The notes beneath the pieces are model-generated. The model was not told the DNA's origin. It saw only the letters and a program-made list of their open reading frames with translations, and did no database searches. A stretch of 8,640 nt of DNA from an uncultured Pseudomonadota bacterium (lineage in GTDB: Bacteria > SAR324 > NAC60-12), in assembly GCA_913056375.1 (NCBI GenBank), contig CAJXNF010000097.1, positions 1 to 8,640 on the forward strand. Reading direction: 5' to 3'. This document shows, piece by piece, positions 1 through 6,190 of the stretch. Within the stretch, counting starts at the first letter, position 1, and every line of letters begins with the position of its first letter. Made by a program: the position numbers and the translations under genes.

Positions 1-1457
1 CGCAATGTGTTCATTGCAATTGTCTGATTCCTCTACCTGGTCCACCTTCTGTTAAACACGAGACCAAAGCCAATACACCAGAGTTGCGACCCAGTCCAGA
101 GGGAGAAGCTGCTTATCGACGCTCAACCACGCTGACCAAGAGTGAGACTCGCCCGGCGCCACCGCCTGTGGAACCTGTTCCGCCGCCCCCACCACCCTCG
201 CCTGCTCAGGAGACGCTGCAGATTCCTGATGAACTAGCTGGAATTCCTGATTCAGAGCCTGCTAATCCAGCAGATCTTCAAGAATTGCGTGGTCTGCTGG
301 GAGTGCCACTGCCACCAGGTCGTAAAACACAAGGGACAGAGTTTATTCCGCCTCCCAAGCCTAGCGTCTCGGAAGTTACCTCGCTGCTGGAGCAGGCTCC
401 TCCGAAGAAAGAAGACACCGAAGCTCTTTTGCATGATTCACCTCCTACGGAAGAAACAGAAGAGGCTCAAAGCTTCTTTGAACGAGCAATTCATGAATCA
501 TTTCCTGAGAAATCAGAGCCAAACGAGCAGAGCAGCACACCCTTGTTTGAGGACGATGGGGCAGTTCCAGAAATTCCAGCACCAAAACCGCCTCTAAGAA
601 CAAAACCTACGACTCAGCCTGAAACAACAGCAGTATCAAAGCCACCGGTCAAGCCAGCAGTTGAACCTGTTCCAAAAGCGGAAGCGAGTCCTGAAACAAA
701 GCCGGAAGTCAAATCTGCTCCAAAGCCGGAGGTACAACCAGAGTCGAAACCGAAAAGACCAGTACCACCGAAACCGGAGATACTGTCTAAGCCACCACTG
801 AAGCAACTGCCAGCCCCTGGTCCAGCACCAGAGCAAGCGAAGGTAAAAGAGGAAGCTCCTACGGTCAGCCAGGTTTTTGAGAAATCCACAGCAGAAGCCG
901 GCATCCCTTGGGGGCGACTAACTCTTGTAAGCACACTGGCAAGCTTGGGTCTTTTGTTGATCCTCTGGACAGGTGGCTACCTGCACATGGTTGATTCTCC
1001 CTTGCTCAGTCGTTTGGTTGGTGTGCAACTACACCAGTTTGAGTTTGTTGGTAATCTTCGGGTAGAAAAATTTCGCAACAATTTCAGTCGTCAAGCGATT
1101 CATGTGATGACAGGAACAGTGCGTTCGAATTTTTCAGATTCCTCCAACATCAGTTCGATCCGGCTCAAGGGTCTGGCCTTTGATGACGACCAGAAAATTC
1201 TGGAAAGCCAAGTGGTGTATGCAGGCGTAGTGCTGTCTCATCAGGAACTAAGCGAGTGGAGCGTGAGCCGTATTCGGGAGCAGTACAAGGAGCGCTACGG
1301 ACGCAATGAGATCAACCGTAACCTGCGAGAAGGTGAAGAACTGCCATTCCAGGTTGTGTTCTTCGAGGCTGGAGAACTGTTCAGCAAGGCTTCCGCCCAG
1401 ATCATCAGTTACCAGCGGGATGGGCGAGATGTCTTCGTCAGAACCGCTGAAAACTAA
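1..1457 (+). CDS. Zinc-ribbon/DUF3426-like membrane protein, 5' partial
   Basis: The reading frame is open from the window's left edge (first full codon at position 3) to the TAA at 1455-1457, so the true start lies upstream. The first codons read QCVHCNC, a CxxC pair resembling the second half of an MJ0042-type N-terminal zinc ribbon. Next comes a low-complexity cytoplasmic linker of about 270 residues, rich in Pro, Glu and Lys, with KPEV/KPP-type repeats at about 585-830. One transmembrane helix is encoded at about 915-980 (LTLVSTLASLGLLLILW). The C-terminal domain (about 1030-1440) has DUF3426 features: a GTVRSNFSD strand, VVYAGVVLSHQEL, an N-R-L-EG turn and LPFQVVF. The protein probably spans the inner membrane once, with the C-terminus outside. 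Its function is unknown; a sensing or scaffold role is only a guess. The TTG at 84 is not a convincing start because coding continues upstream of it. Confidence 0.75.
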   Translation, partial: QCVHCNCLIPLPGPPSVKHETKANTPELRPSPEGEAAYRRSTTLTKSETRPAPPPVEPVPPPPPPSPAQETLQIPDELAGIPDSEPANPADLQELRGLLGVPLPPGRKTQGTEFIPPPKPSVSEVTSLLEQAPPKKEDTEALLHDSPPTEETEEAQSFFERAIHESFPEKSEPNEQSSTPLFEDDGAVPEIPAPKPPLRTKPTTQPETTAVSKPPVKPAVEPVPKAEASPETKPEVKSAPKPEVQPESKPKRPVPPKPEILSKPPLKQLPAPGPAPEQAKVKEEAPTVSQVFEKSTAEAGIPWGRLTLVSTLASLGLLLILWTGGYLHMVDSPLLSRLVGVQLHQFEFVGNLRVEKFRNNFSRQAIHVMTGTVRSNFSDSSNISSIRLKGLAFDDDQKILESQVVYAGVVLSHQELSEWSVSRIREQYKERYGRNEINRNLREGEELPFQVVFFEAGELFSKASAQIISYQRDGRDVFVRTAEN

Positions 1458-1460
1458 GCC

Positions 1461-1495
1461 TAGAAAAAGCTTGTATTCCAACTAGCTTTTTTCTA
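1461..1495 (+). terminator. Weak intrinsic-terminator-like hairpin after the DUF3426 gene
   Basis: TAGAAAAAGCT (1461-1471) pairs with AGCTTTTTTCTA (1484-1495) around a 12-nt loop, with one bulged T. It begins 3 bp after the stop codon. The right arm itself holds six T's, but the stem is AT-rich and few U's follow it. It could end transcription weakly in either direction and separates this gene from the rplU cluster. Confidence 0.4.
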
Positions 1496-1501
1496 CATTA
1501 C

Positions 1502-1517
1502 AAAGTTTTCAAACTTT
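1502..1517. repeat. Palindrome AAAGTTT-TC-AAACTTT in the rplU leader
   Basis: Two perfect 7-bp arms with a 2-bp centre lie about 15 bp upstream of the rplU Shine-Dalgarno. The site could be an operator or a small leader hairpin for the ribosomal-protein operon. The sequence shows only the symmetry, and AT-rich palindromes can occur by chance. Confidence 0.4.
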
Positions 1518-1543
1518 CAATCTCCAATCTTTAGGAGTGTCTG

Positions 1544-1858
1544 ATGTACGCAATCATTCAGGCCGGAGGCCGTCAGCATCGTGTCACGCCTGGTGAGGTA
1601 GTACGGCTGGACCGCATGCAGAGTGAGCAGGGCGCAACCTTTGAGACAGATCAAGTGTTGCTGCTTCAAACAGATGATGGTGAGGTTCGTGTGGGAACGC
1701 CTGTGGTTTCTGGTGCCAAGGTGCAGGGCGAGGTGGTTGAACACATGAAAGATCGCAAGGTCATCGTGTTCAAGCGCAAGCGCCGCAAAGGCTATCGTCG
1801 CAAGCAGGGCCATCGACAGCAATACACACTGGTGCGCATCTCTGAGATCAGCGCCTGA
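1544..1858 (+). CDS. rplU: 50S ribosomal protein L21
   Basis: This 104-residue protein has the normal bacterial L21 length. It begins MYAIIQAGGRQHRV and carries the family signature KVIVFKRKRRKGYRRKQGHR near the C-terminus (about residues 72-91), a highly basic stretch that contacts 23S rRNA in the large subunit. The start is set by AGGAG at 1533-1537, 6 nt before the ATG. It is the first gene of a co-directional cluster with rpmA (33 bp downstream), trpS and purB. The pairing of L21 with L27 is conserved across bacteria. A palindrome and a weak terminator of the preceding gene lie just upstream, so the operon promoter is probably within 1495-1530 or upstream of the hairpin. I could not identify clear -35/-10 boxes. 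Confidence 0.98.
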   Translation: MYAIIQAGGRQHRVTPGEVVRLDRMQSEQGATFETDQVLLLQTDDGEVRVGTPVVSGAKVQGEVVEHMKDRKVIVFKRKRRKGYRRKQGHRQQYTLVRISEISA

Positions 1859-1891
1859 TCTTCATCTCTGAACTTTCCTCTAGGAAGTATC

Positions 1892-2179
1892 ATGGCACAC
1901 AAAAAGGCTGGCGGCAGTAGCCGCAACGGACGTGATTCAATTGGCAAACGCCGTGGCGTTAAGCGCTTTGGTGGACAGATCGTTAAGGCAGGGAATATCC
2001 TAGTACGCCAAGTAGGAACTACCTTCCATGCAGGTCAAAACGTAGGTGTTGGCAAGGATTATACACTCTTTGCTCTCAGTGATGGTGTGGTCAGCTTCAC
2101 TCGCAAGCGCAATGACCGTTGTTTCATCAATGTTCTCCCTGCGGCAGCAGAAGCTTCCCTGGCTGCTACGGAAGCATGA
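1892..2179 (+). CDS. rpmA: 50S ribosomal protein L27
   Basis: This 95-residue protein starts with MAHKKAGGSSRNGRDSIGKR, the conserved L27 N-terminus that reaches the peptidyl-transferase centre. GVKRFGGQ, VKAGNILVRQ, FHAGQNVGVGKDYTLFAL and DGVVSF follow in the usual order. It lacks the cleaved N-terminal extension found in Firmicutes L27. The C-terminus ends in an Ala/Glu-rich tail (AAAEASLAATEA) beyond the conserved core. AGGAA at 1882-1886 lies 5 nt before the ATG. Its TGA overlaps the trpS start as ATGA (2176-2179), so trpS is probably translated by coupling or reinitiation. Many bacteria have obg next; here it is trpS. Confidence 0.98.
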   Translation: MAHKKAGGSSRNGRDSIGKRRGVKRFGGQIVKAGNILVRQVGTTFHAGQNVGVGKDYTLFALSDGVVSFTRKRNDRCFINVLPAAAEASLAATEA

Positions 2180-3147
2180 GCCGTCTGCGTGCCCTGACAG
2201 GCATTAAGCCTTCGGGCACTCCCCATCTGGGCAACTACCTTGGTGCCCTCAGACCTGCGCTGCAATTGCAGCAAACGCACGACACCTTCTACTTCATTGC
2301 TGACTACCACGCTCTGACTACAGTTCGGGAACCCACCCAGCTGAAGGAACATACCTATGACCTGGTGGCGGTGTTCGCTGCCTTGGGTATGGACTTCGAT
2401 CAGCACACCTTTTTCCGCCAGTCCGATATTCCAGAAGTCACCGAGTTTAGTTGGATTCTCTCCTGCATCACGGCCAAGGGTTTGCTGGAACGAGCCCACG
2501 CCTTCAAAGATGCGCAGTCCAAGCAGCAGGAAGTCAATCTTGGTCTCTTCTGTTATCCAGTCCTCCAGGCTGCAGACATTCTACTCTACGATTCGAACTT
2601 TGTGCCTGTTGGCAAGGACCAGAAGCAGCATTTGGAAATGACTCGTGATATCGCCCTGCGCTTCAATCATCTCTACGGAGAGGATGTGCTGGTGGTGCCT
2701 GAGCCACTGATTGGGGAAGAGGTGGCAACAATTCCGGGACTGGATGGTCAGAAGATGAGCAAGTCCTACAACAATGTGATTCCTTTGTTTGCTCCTGCCA
2801 AGCAGGTTCGTAAATCAATCATGCGGATTCAGACCGACTCTCTTGGAGTGGAAGATTCTAAAGATCCTGACCAGTGCAACATCTTCCAACTCTATCGACA
2901 CTTCACCACGGCAGAAGAACAAGTCACTTTGGCAGAGCGCTACCGAGCGGGTGGAATGGGCTACGGTGAAGCGAAACAGCAATTGTTTGAGGTAGTAGAG
3001 CGAGAATTGGGAGAAGCTCGGGAAGCTTACTTTCAGTTACGCGAGCAGCCTGAGACTCTGGAAGGAATTTTGGAAAAAGGTCGTGATAAAGCTCGACGAG
3101 TGGCTTTGGAAGTTCGCAAACGAGTGCGCAATAGTGTTGGTCTCTAA
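2176..3147 (+). CDS. trpS: Tryptophanyl-tRNA synthetase
   Basis: This 323-residue class I aminoacyl-tRNA synthetase charges tRNA-Trp with tryptophan in the cytoplasm, and its length is typical for bacterial TrpRS. The HIGH-type motif is PSGTPHLGNYLGA (residues 12-24, HLGN at 17-20) and the KMSKS loop is intact at 193-197 (GQKMSKSYNN). Other family stretches are FYFIADYHALTT, YPVLQAADILLY, VPVGKDQKQHLE and the acceptor-binding segment DPDQCNIFQLYR. The chosen start is the ATG at 2176. An in-frame start at 2119 would add 19 residues that read through rpmA and precede the normal TrpRS N-terminus. No proper Shine-Dalgarno is present (GGAA lies only 2 nt before the ATG), which fits coupling to rpmA by the ATGA overlap. 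purB follows after 14 bp. Confidence 0.97.
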   Translation: MSRLRALTGIKPSGTPHLGNYLGALRPALQLQQTHDTFYFIADYHALTTVREPTQLKEHTYDLVAVFAALGMDFDQHTFFRQSDIPEVTEFSWILSCITAKGLLERAHAFKDAQSKQQEVNLGLFCYPVLQAADILLYDSNFVPVGKDQKQHLEMTRDIALRFNHLYGEDVLVVPEPLIGEEVATIPGLDGQKMSKSYNNVIPLFAPAKQVRKSIMRIQTDSLGVEDSKDPDQCNIFQLYRHFTTAEEQVTLAERYRAGGMGYGEAKQQLFEVVERELGEAREAYFQLREQPETLEGILEKGRDKARRVALEVRKRVRNSVGL

Positions 3148-3161
3148 GTAAACCCTCCCTG

Positions 3162-4586
3162 ATGAAACCTCAGATTCCTGACGTTCTGGCTCAGCGTTAC
3201 GCAAGCACTGCAATGTGTGAACTGTGGTCAGCAACAGGAAAGATTCGTCTGGAACGTGAGTTCTGGATTGCTGTGATGAAAGCACAGCAGGCTGTTGGTG
3301 TCGAAATTTCAGACGCTGCGATTGGGGCCTATGAACAAGTCAAAGATCAGATTGACCTGGAGCGCATCGCAGAACGTGAACGTGTGTTACGACATGATGT
3401 CAAGGCCCGTATCGAAGAATTCTGTGAACTCGCTGGAGAGCAGCAGATTCACAAGGGTCTGACCAGTCGAGATCTGACAGATAACGTTGAGCAGCTACAG
3501 ATTCTCCGCTCACTAGCCCTCCTTGAAGACAAGTACATCGCAGTCCTCTATCAGTTGGCCGGCTGGGCTGAGCGTACCCGAGATTGGCTGCTGGTGGCTC
3601 GCACACACAATGTTCCCGCCCAACCAACCACTCTTGGGAAGCGTCTCGCCATGTTCGGGGAAGAGATGCTACAGGCTCTTCAGCGCTTACAAAGCTTGCG
3701 CGCTGGTTATCCTTTGCGCGGTTTGCAAGGCGCAGTCGGAACCCAGCTAGATCAGCATATCCTCTTACAGGATCCAAAAAAGGTTCGTGAACTAGAAGCA
3801 GCGGTTTGCCAGCACTTGGGTGGACCAGCACAGCTTCAGGCGGTAGGTCAGGTCTATCCGCGCAGTCTCGATACAGAAGTGGTGCATTGTTTGTTCGGGT
3901 TGAGTTCTGGCATCAGTAGCTTGGCCAAGACACTCCGGCTGATGGCAGGGCAGGGATTGTTCACAGAGGGCTTCCAGTCTGGTCAGGTTGGTTCTTCGGC
4001 AATGCCCCACAAGGTCAACGCCCGCAATGCCGAGCGTATTACTGGCTTGCACCAGGTGCTCAATGGGTACGTGAACATGTTGATGGGACTCAGTGGGGAC
4101 CAGTGGAATGAGGGCGACGTTGCTTGCTCGGTTGTTCGGCGTGTGGCGCTACCCGGAGCCTTCTGGGCTTTTGATGGTCAGTTGGAAACCATGCTAACCA
4201 TTTTGCAGGAGATGGGATTTTATGAGGATCTGATTCGCCGTGAGGTAGATCAGCAACTCCCTTTCCTGGCGACCACAACAATTTTGATGGCAGCCGTACG
4301 CAAAGGAGGAGGTCGAGAGCAGTTGCATGACTGTATCAAGCAGCACGCTCTGCAAGTGGCAGAAGAACTCCGCAGCGGAATGCGCTTGGAAAACAACCTG
4401 CTGCAGCGCTTGGCAGAAGATCCAGCACTGCCTTTGGACCTGCGAGAGCTCCAGTTGTTGCTTACGGACTCTGAACGTTTGGTCGGTTCGGCTCCAGAGC
4501 AGGTGAACGCCTTCCTGAAAAGAGTGGCTCGCTTGGTCTTCGAGCACCCAAGCTCACGAGTAATCAAGCCTGAACCACTTCTCTAA
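3162..4586 (+). CDS. purB: Adenylosuccinate lyase
   Basis: This 474-residue member of the fumarase/aspartase superfamily releases fumarate from adenylosuccinate and from SAICAR, giving AMP and AICAR in purine synthesis. Family landmarks run in order: GLTSRDLTDNVEQLQ (from residue 99), the catalytic-His region RTHNVPAQPTTLGKR (H149), and the flexible signature loop GSSAMPHKVNARNAERI with the catalytic serine at 278/279 and MPHK at 281-284. The NAR after the loop lysine, instead of the common RNP, resembles one subgroup of these lyases. Argininosuccinate lyase and fumarase are less likely because of the THNVPAQPTTLGKR and SSAMPHK forms. No Shine-Dalgarno is visible before the ATG (CCTCCCTG), and trpS ends 14 bp upstream, so read-through from the same operon is likely. 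An unmatched T-run follows at 4654. Confidence 0.95.
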   Translation: MKPQIPDVLAQRYASTAMCELWSATGKIRLEREFWIAVMKAQQAVGVEISDAAIGAYEQVKDQIDLERIAERERVLRHDVKARIEEFCELAGEQQIHKGLTSRDLTDNVEQLQILRSLALLEDKYIAVLYQLAGWAERTRDWLLVARTHNVPAQPTTLGKRLAMFGEEMLQALQRLQSLRAGYPLRGLQGAVGTQLDQHILLQDPKKVRELEAAVCQHLGGPAQLQAVGQVYPRSLDTEVVHCLFGLSSGISSLAKTLRLMAGQGLFTEGFQSGQVGSSAMPHKVNARNAERITGLHQVLNGYVNMLMGLSGDQWNEGDVACSVVRRVALPGAFWAFDGQLETMLTILQEMGFYEDLIRREVDQQLPFLATTTILMAAVRKGGGREQLHDCIKQHALQVAEELRSGMRLENNLLQRLAEDPALPLDLRELQLLLTDSERLVGSAPEQVNAFLKRVARLVFEHPSSRVIKPEPLL

Positions 4587-4657
4587 GGTGGATCGCTTAG
4601 ACAGGTCCCCCTGCCTTGTTGACGATCTGCTCTTCTTCTGACAAATTCCTCTCTTTT

Positions 4658-4676
4658 TTTGCCGGCACGCGGCAAA
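4658..4676. repeat. Perfect 7-bp inverted repeat TTTGCCG/CGGCAAA
   Basis: TTTGCCG (4658-4664) and CGGCAAA (4670-4676) flank a 5-nt loop. A run of seven T's (4654-4660) precedes and overlaps the left arm on the + strand. On neither strand does a U-tract follow the stem, so it is not a canonical terminator. It lies downstream of both purB and the minus-strand small ORF, so it could still be a processing or 3'-end-stabilising hairpin for either transcript. Confidence 0.45.
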
Positions 4677-4727
4677 CGTTGGGGCTCATTCAGGTGGGCA
4701 CCCCAAACTTCGGCAGAATCCAACGTT
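4675..4727. repeat. 8-bp inverted repeat AACGTTGG/CCAACGTT
   Basis: AACGTTGG (4675-4682) and CCAACGTT (4720-4727) are perfect reverse complements 37 bp apart. Nested inside is TTGGGG (4679-4684)/CCCCAA (4701-4706). The right arm and most of the spacer lie inside the minus-strand small ORF. This may be long-range RNA structure around its stop codon or may be incidental. Confidence 0.3.
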
Positions 4728-4776
4728 GCAGTACAACCCAGAAGATGACAAAACCAAGCAACCCAAGAAAGTCCAT
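4690..4776 (-). CDS. Candidate 28-residue single-pass membrane peptide
   Basis: On the minus strand an ATG (4774-4776) opens a 28-codon frame ending in TGA (4690-4692). GAGG (complement of 4782-4785) lies 5 nt before it. The product starts MDFLGLLGFVIFWVVLQ, a hydrophobic helix long enough to cross the membrane, and continues RWILPKFGVPT, a basic and amphipathic tail. The positive charges after the helix suggest a cytoplasmic C-terminus. Promoter-like boxes lie at a suitable distance upstream (4811-4838). It is convergent with purB and divergent from waaF. I cannot name a family. Small proteins with a helix followed by a VLP-x-x-GVPT-like tail seem familiar to me, but that is a memory impression, not a search result. 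A chance ORF of this length is easy to find; the combination of good ribosome site, hydrophobic helix and stop makes it worth keeping. Confidence 0.55.
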   Translation of the reverse strand: MDFLGLLGFVIFWVVLQRWILPKFGVPT

Positions 4777-4810
4777 ATTTTCCTCGAAATGAATTTTAAT
4801 AAAACATTAA

Positions 4811-4838
4811 AATATACAAATAAACTTAATCTTGCCAG
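4811..4838 (-). promoter_or_regulatory. Possible minus-strand promoter for the 28-residue peptide
   Basis: Read on the minus strand, CTGGCA (complement of 4833-4838; 4 of 6 to TTGACA) is followed after 16 bp by TATATT (complement of 4811-4816; 5 of 6 to TATAAT). Transcription would begin near 4804, about 28 nt before the ATG at 4776. The region is very AT-rich, so chance matches are likely. It may also hold the waaF promoter on the + strand, for which I see no clear boxes. Confidence 0.35.
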
Positions 4839-4853
4839 TCTAAATCCAATCTC

Positions 4854-5846
4854 ATGACTGATCCAACAAAGATTCTGATTCGCATGCCGAACTGGTTGGG
4901 CGACCTGATGATGGCGACAGCTTTTTGTCGGGCGGTGTTAGAACGTTTTCCCGAAGCAACGGTGGACCTGATTGTCCGCAAAGGCTTTGAAGGGTTACCG
5001 CTGCCTCATCGGGGAACTCTCTTACCTTTTGACCGAGAACTAACCAAGGCAGGAGATTTTGGTGCTGAGCTTGCCAACCGAGGTTACCAACGGATCTATG
5101 TGTTACCACCCAGCTTTTCTTCTGCATGGATGGCTTGGCGCAGCCGCATTCCAGAACGAATTGGTTACTCTGGTGATGGCAGGCGCTGGCTTTTGCGTCC
5201 AGCCATACGACCTGCTTGGCAACCACGCACACGGCATCTTGTTGAAGAGTACCTTCATCTTCTCAGTCCACAGGATTCCAAGACACCGTTGGTTTTTCCG
5301 CAGCTTGAGTTGAGCGAAGAGTGGGTCAGTGAACAGTTGCGAGGTCTACCTGCGCTGCCCAAAAGTTTTATTGCGTTGGCGCCTGGAGCAATCTATGGAC
5401 CAGCCAAGCAGTGGCCAGAAGTGTATTACCATGAGGTGGCTGCCCAGTTATCTCAGAGGTGGAATGAATCCATCCTGATTCTGGGTACTCCAGCGGATCA
5501 CACCAGTGGTGAGAAGATCGCCCAAGGGCTGTCTGGTGTTGAGAACTGGTGTGGTCGTTCTAACTTGCCGCAGCTTGTGGCATTGCTCTCCAGAGCAAAA
5601 TTATTGCTGAGCAATGATTCTGGTAGCATGCACATCATGGCAGCGTTGCAGCGTCCTCAACTAGCGGTTTTTGGTTCTACCTCCCCAACGTGGACGCGTC
5701 CTCTCAATCCACATGCTCGTTTACTGTATCGAGCTGAGCCCTGCTCTCCCTGCTTCGATCGTACCTGCCAATTTAGCCACACAAACTGCTTGATCAGCAT
5801 TCAACCGGCAGATGTAGTCCAAGAGTTGGCAGACATGCTGGAGTGA
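4854..5846 (+). CDS. waaF: Lipopolysaccharide heptosyltransferase II (GT9)
   Basis: This 330-residue family 9 glycosyltransferase is expected to add the second heptose from ADP-heptose to the lipopolysaccharide inner core on the cytoplasmic face of the inner membrane. The N-terminus ILIRMPNWLGDLMMATAF carries the G-D motif (G16-D17), whose Asp is the usual catalytic base. The C-terminal nucleotide-sugar half has PGAIYGPAKQWP (177-188), SNDSGSMHIMAAL (253-265), VFGSTSPTWTRP and a Cys-rich tail CSPCFDRTC (C297, C300, C305) ending in CLISI. PGA-YGPAK-WP and the CSPCF tail favour WaaF over WaaC. The ATG at 4854 is required to include the first strand, because the next in-frame ATG (4884) would remove it. 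No good Shine-Dalgarno is visible. It stands alone, 267 bp after purB and downstream of an AT-rich stretch that probably holds its promoter. Confidence 0.92.
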   Translation: MTDPTKILIRMPNWLGDLMMATAFCRAVLERFPEATVDLIVRKGFEGLPLPHRGTLLPFDRELTKAGDFGAELANRGYQRIYVLPPSFSSAWMAWRSRIPERIGYSGDGRRWLLRPAIRPAWQPRTRHLVEEYLHLLSPQDSKTPLVFPQLELSEEWVSEQLRGLPALPKSFIALAPGAIYGPAKQWPEVYYHEVAAQLSQRWNESILILGTPADHTSGEKIAQGLSGVENWCGRSNLPQLVALLSRAKLLLSNDSGSMHIMAALQRPQLAVFGSTSPTWTRPLNPHARLLYRAEPCSPCFDRTCQFSHTNCLISIQPADVVQELADMLE

Positions 5847-5854
5847 TGGCAGAA

Positions 5855-5866
5855 AGATTTAAATCT
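5855..5866. repeat. Perfect 12-bp palindrome AGATTTAAATCT
   Basis: The palindrome lies just after the waaF stop and 23 bp upstream of a perfect TATAAT box. It could be an operator for the promoter that follows. Only the symmetry is seen; no known regulator consensus was recognised. Confidence 0.35.
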
Positions 5867-5895
5867 AGCAATGTCGTTAGCTATTCAAGTATAAT
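5865..5895 (+). promoter_or_regulatory. Candidate promoter of the H-NOX leader/operon
   Basis: A consensus -10 box TATAAT is present at 5890-5895. The -35 region is poor: the best candidate is CTAGCA at 5865-5870 (3 of 6 to TTGACA), with a 19-bp spacer. There is no TG extension. Transcription would start near 5902, giving a leader of about 45 nt before the 5948 ORF and about 300 nt before the H-NOX start. The weak -35 box and adjacent palindrome suggest activator or repressor control, which is inference. Confidence 0.4.
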
Positions 5896-5947
5896 GTTTG
5901 CTTCTTTTTGTAGAATTTTTGAAACAAAACAATGAGGTTGGCATGAA

Positions 5948-6133
5948 TTGGAAGCGTTGAATCAAGTAAAGATAGAGAACGTGCGTTATTCAGATGTGAA
6001 TGCAAAGTCGAGCTCGCAGTTGTCTCAACAGGCAGACGAGTCACTGGAAGTAACACGTCAACTCCGTTTGTGGGAAGGAGATTCAACCGAATTCAGCCTC
6101 TCAGGATCATCTGCAACAGAAGAAGAAAGATGA
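5948..6133 (+). CDS. Possible small hydrophilic protein (61 residues)
   Basis: This open frame starts at a TTG with GAGG (5934-5937) 10 nt upstream and ends at TGA 6131-6133. The product is hydrophilic and acidic: 12 Asp/Glu against 6 Lys/Arg, 11 Ser, no Cys and no membrane segment, with SSSQLSQQADESLEVTRQL in the middle and TEEER at the end. I do not recognise it. An in-frame stop at 5933-5935 rules out a longer start. A better-spaced ATG at 5943 (5 nt after GAGG) opens only a five-codon frame, MNWKR. The ORF sits in the leader of the H-NOX gene. Its stop overlaps the right arm of a hairpin followed by a T-tract, so it may be a regulatory leader ORF instead of, or as well as, a functional protein. 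It could also be non-coding. Confidence 0.35.
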   Translation: MEALNQVKIENVRYSDVNAKSSSQLSQQADESLEVTRQLRLWEGDSTEFSLSGSSATEEER

Positions 6134-6140
6134 TTTTTTT
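6106..6140 (+). terminator. Hairpin plus T-tract between the leader ORF and the H-NOX gene
   Basis: ATCATCT (6106-6112) pairs perfectly with AGATGAT (6128-6134), with two further G-U pairs possible, around a 15-nt loop rich in A and G. T's at 6134-6140 follow at once. This is the layout of an intrinsic terminator, though the stem is short and AT-rich. The right arm includes the stop codon of the 61-codon ORF, so ribosomes finishing that ORF would cover and melt the stem. It may end the leader transcript, attenuate entry into the H-NOX operon, or be too weak to act. Confidence 0.45.
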
Positions 6141-6190
6141 CAAACAAGAAAATAGTAGTGTAGGATTCTCTGTCAGCAGATCCTTATCTT

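Noticed and set aside
84..86. TTG as start of the first gene
   Set aside because: The frame is open to the window edge and encodes a CxxC signature upstream, so the start lies outside the window.
614..934. Minus-strand open frame rich in Gly, Ser and Phe
   Set aside because: It is the antisense shadow of the Pro/Lys/Glu-rich linker; its composition follows from that codon bias.
2119..2175. In-frame upstream ATG extending trpS by 19 residues
   Set aside because: The extension is only the out-of-frame reading of the rpmA end. The ATG at 2176 gives the normal TrpRS N-terminus and an ATGA overlap.
2059..2499. Minus-strand 146-codon frame across rpmA and trpS
   Set aside because: It lies antisense to two clearly conserved genes and has no recognisable domain or ribosome site.
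3400..3831. Minus-strand 143-codon frame inside purB
   Set aside because: It is antisense to the catalytic core of adenylosuccinate lyase and shows no family features.
4599..4660. Intrinsic terminator of purB ending in the T7 run
   Set aside because: Only a 4-bp CAGG/CCTG stem is present, far upstream of the T-run. No stable stem directly precedes the T's.
5877..6086. Minus-strand 69-codon frame in the H-NOX leader
   Set aside because: It overlaps the + strand candidate ORF and promoter and has no clear ribosome site or recognisable features.
6138..6166. Second promoter for H-NOX (TTTCAA-17 bp-TAGGAT)
   Set aside because: The -35 match is 3 of 6 and the -10 match 4 of 6, too weak in this AT-rich stretch to list as a feature.
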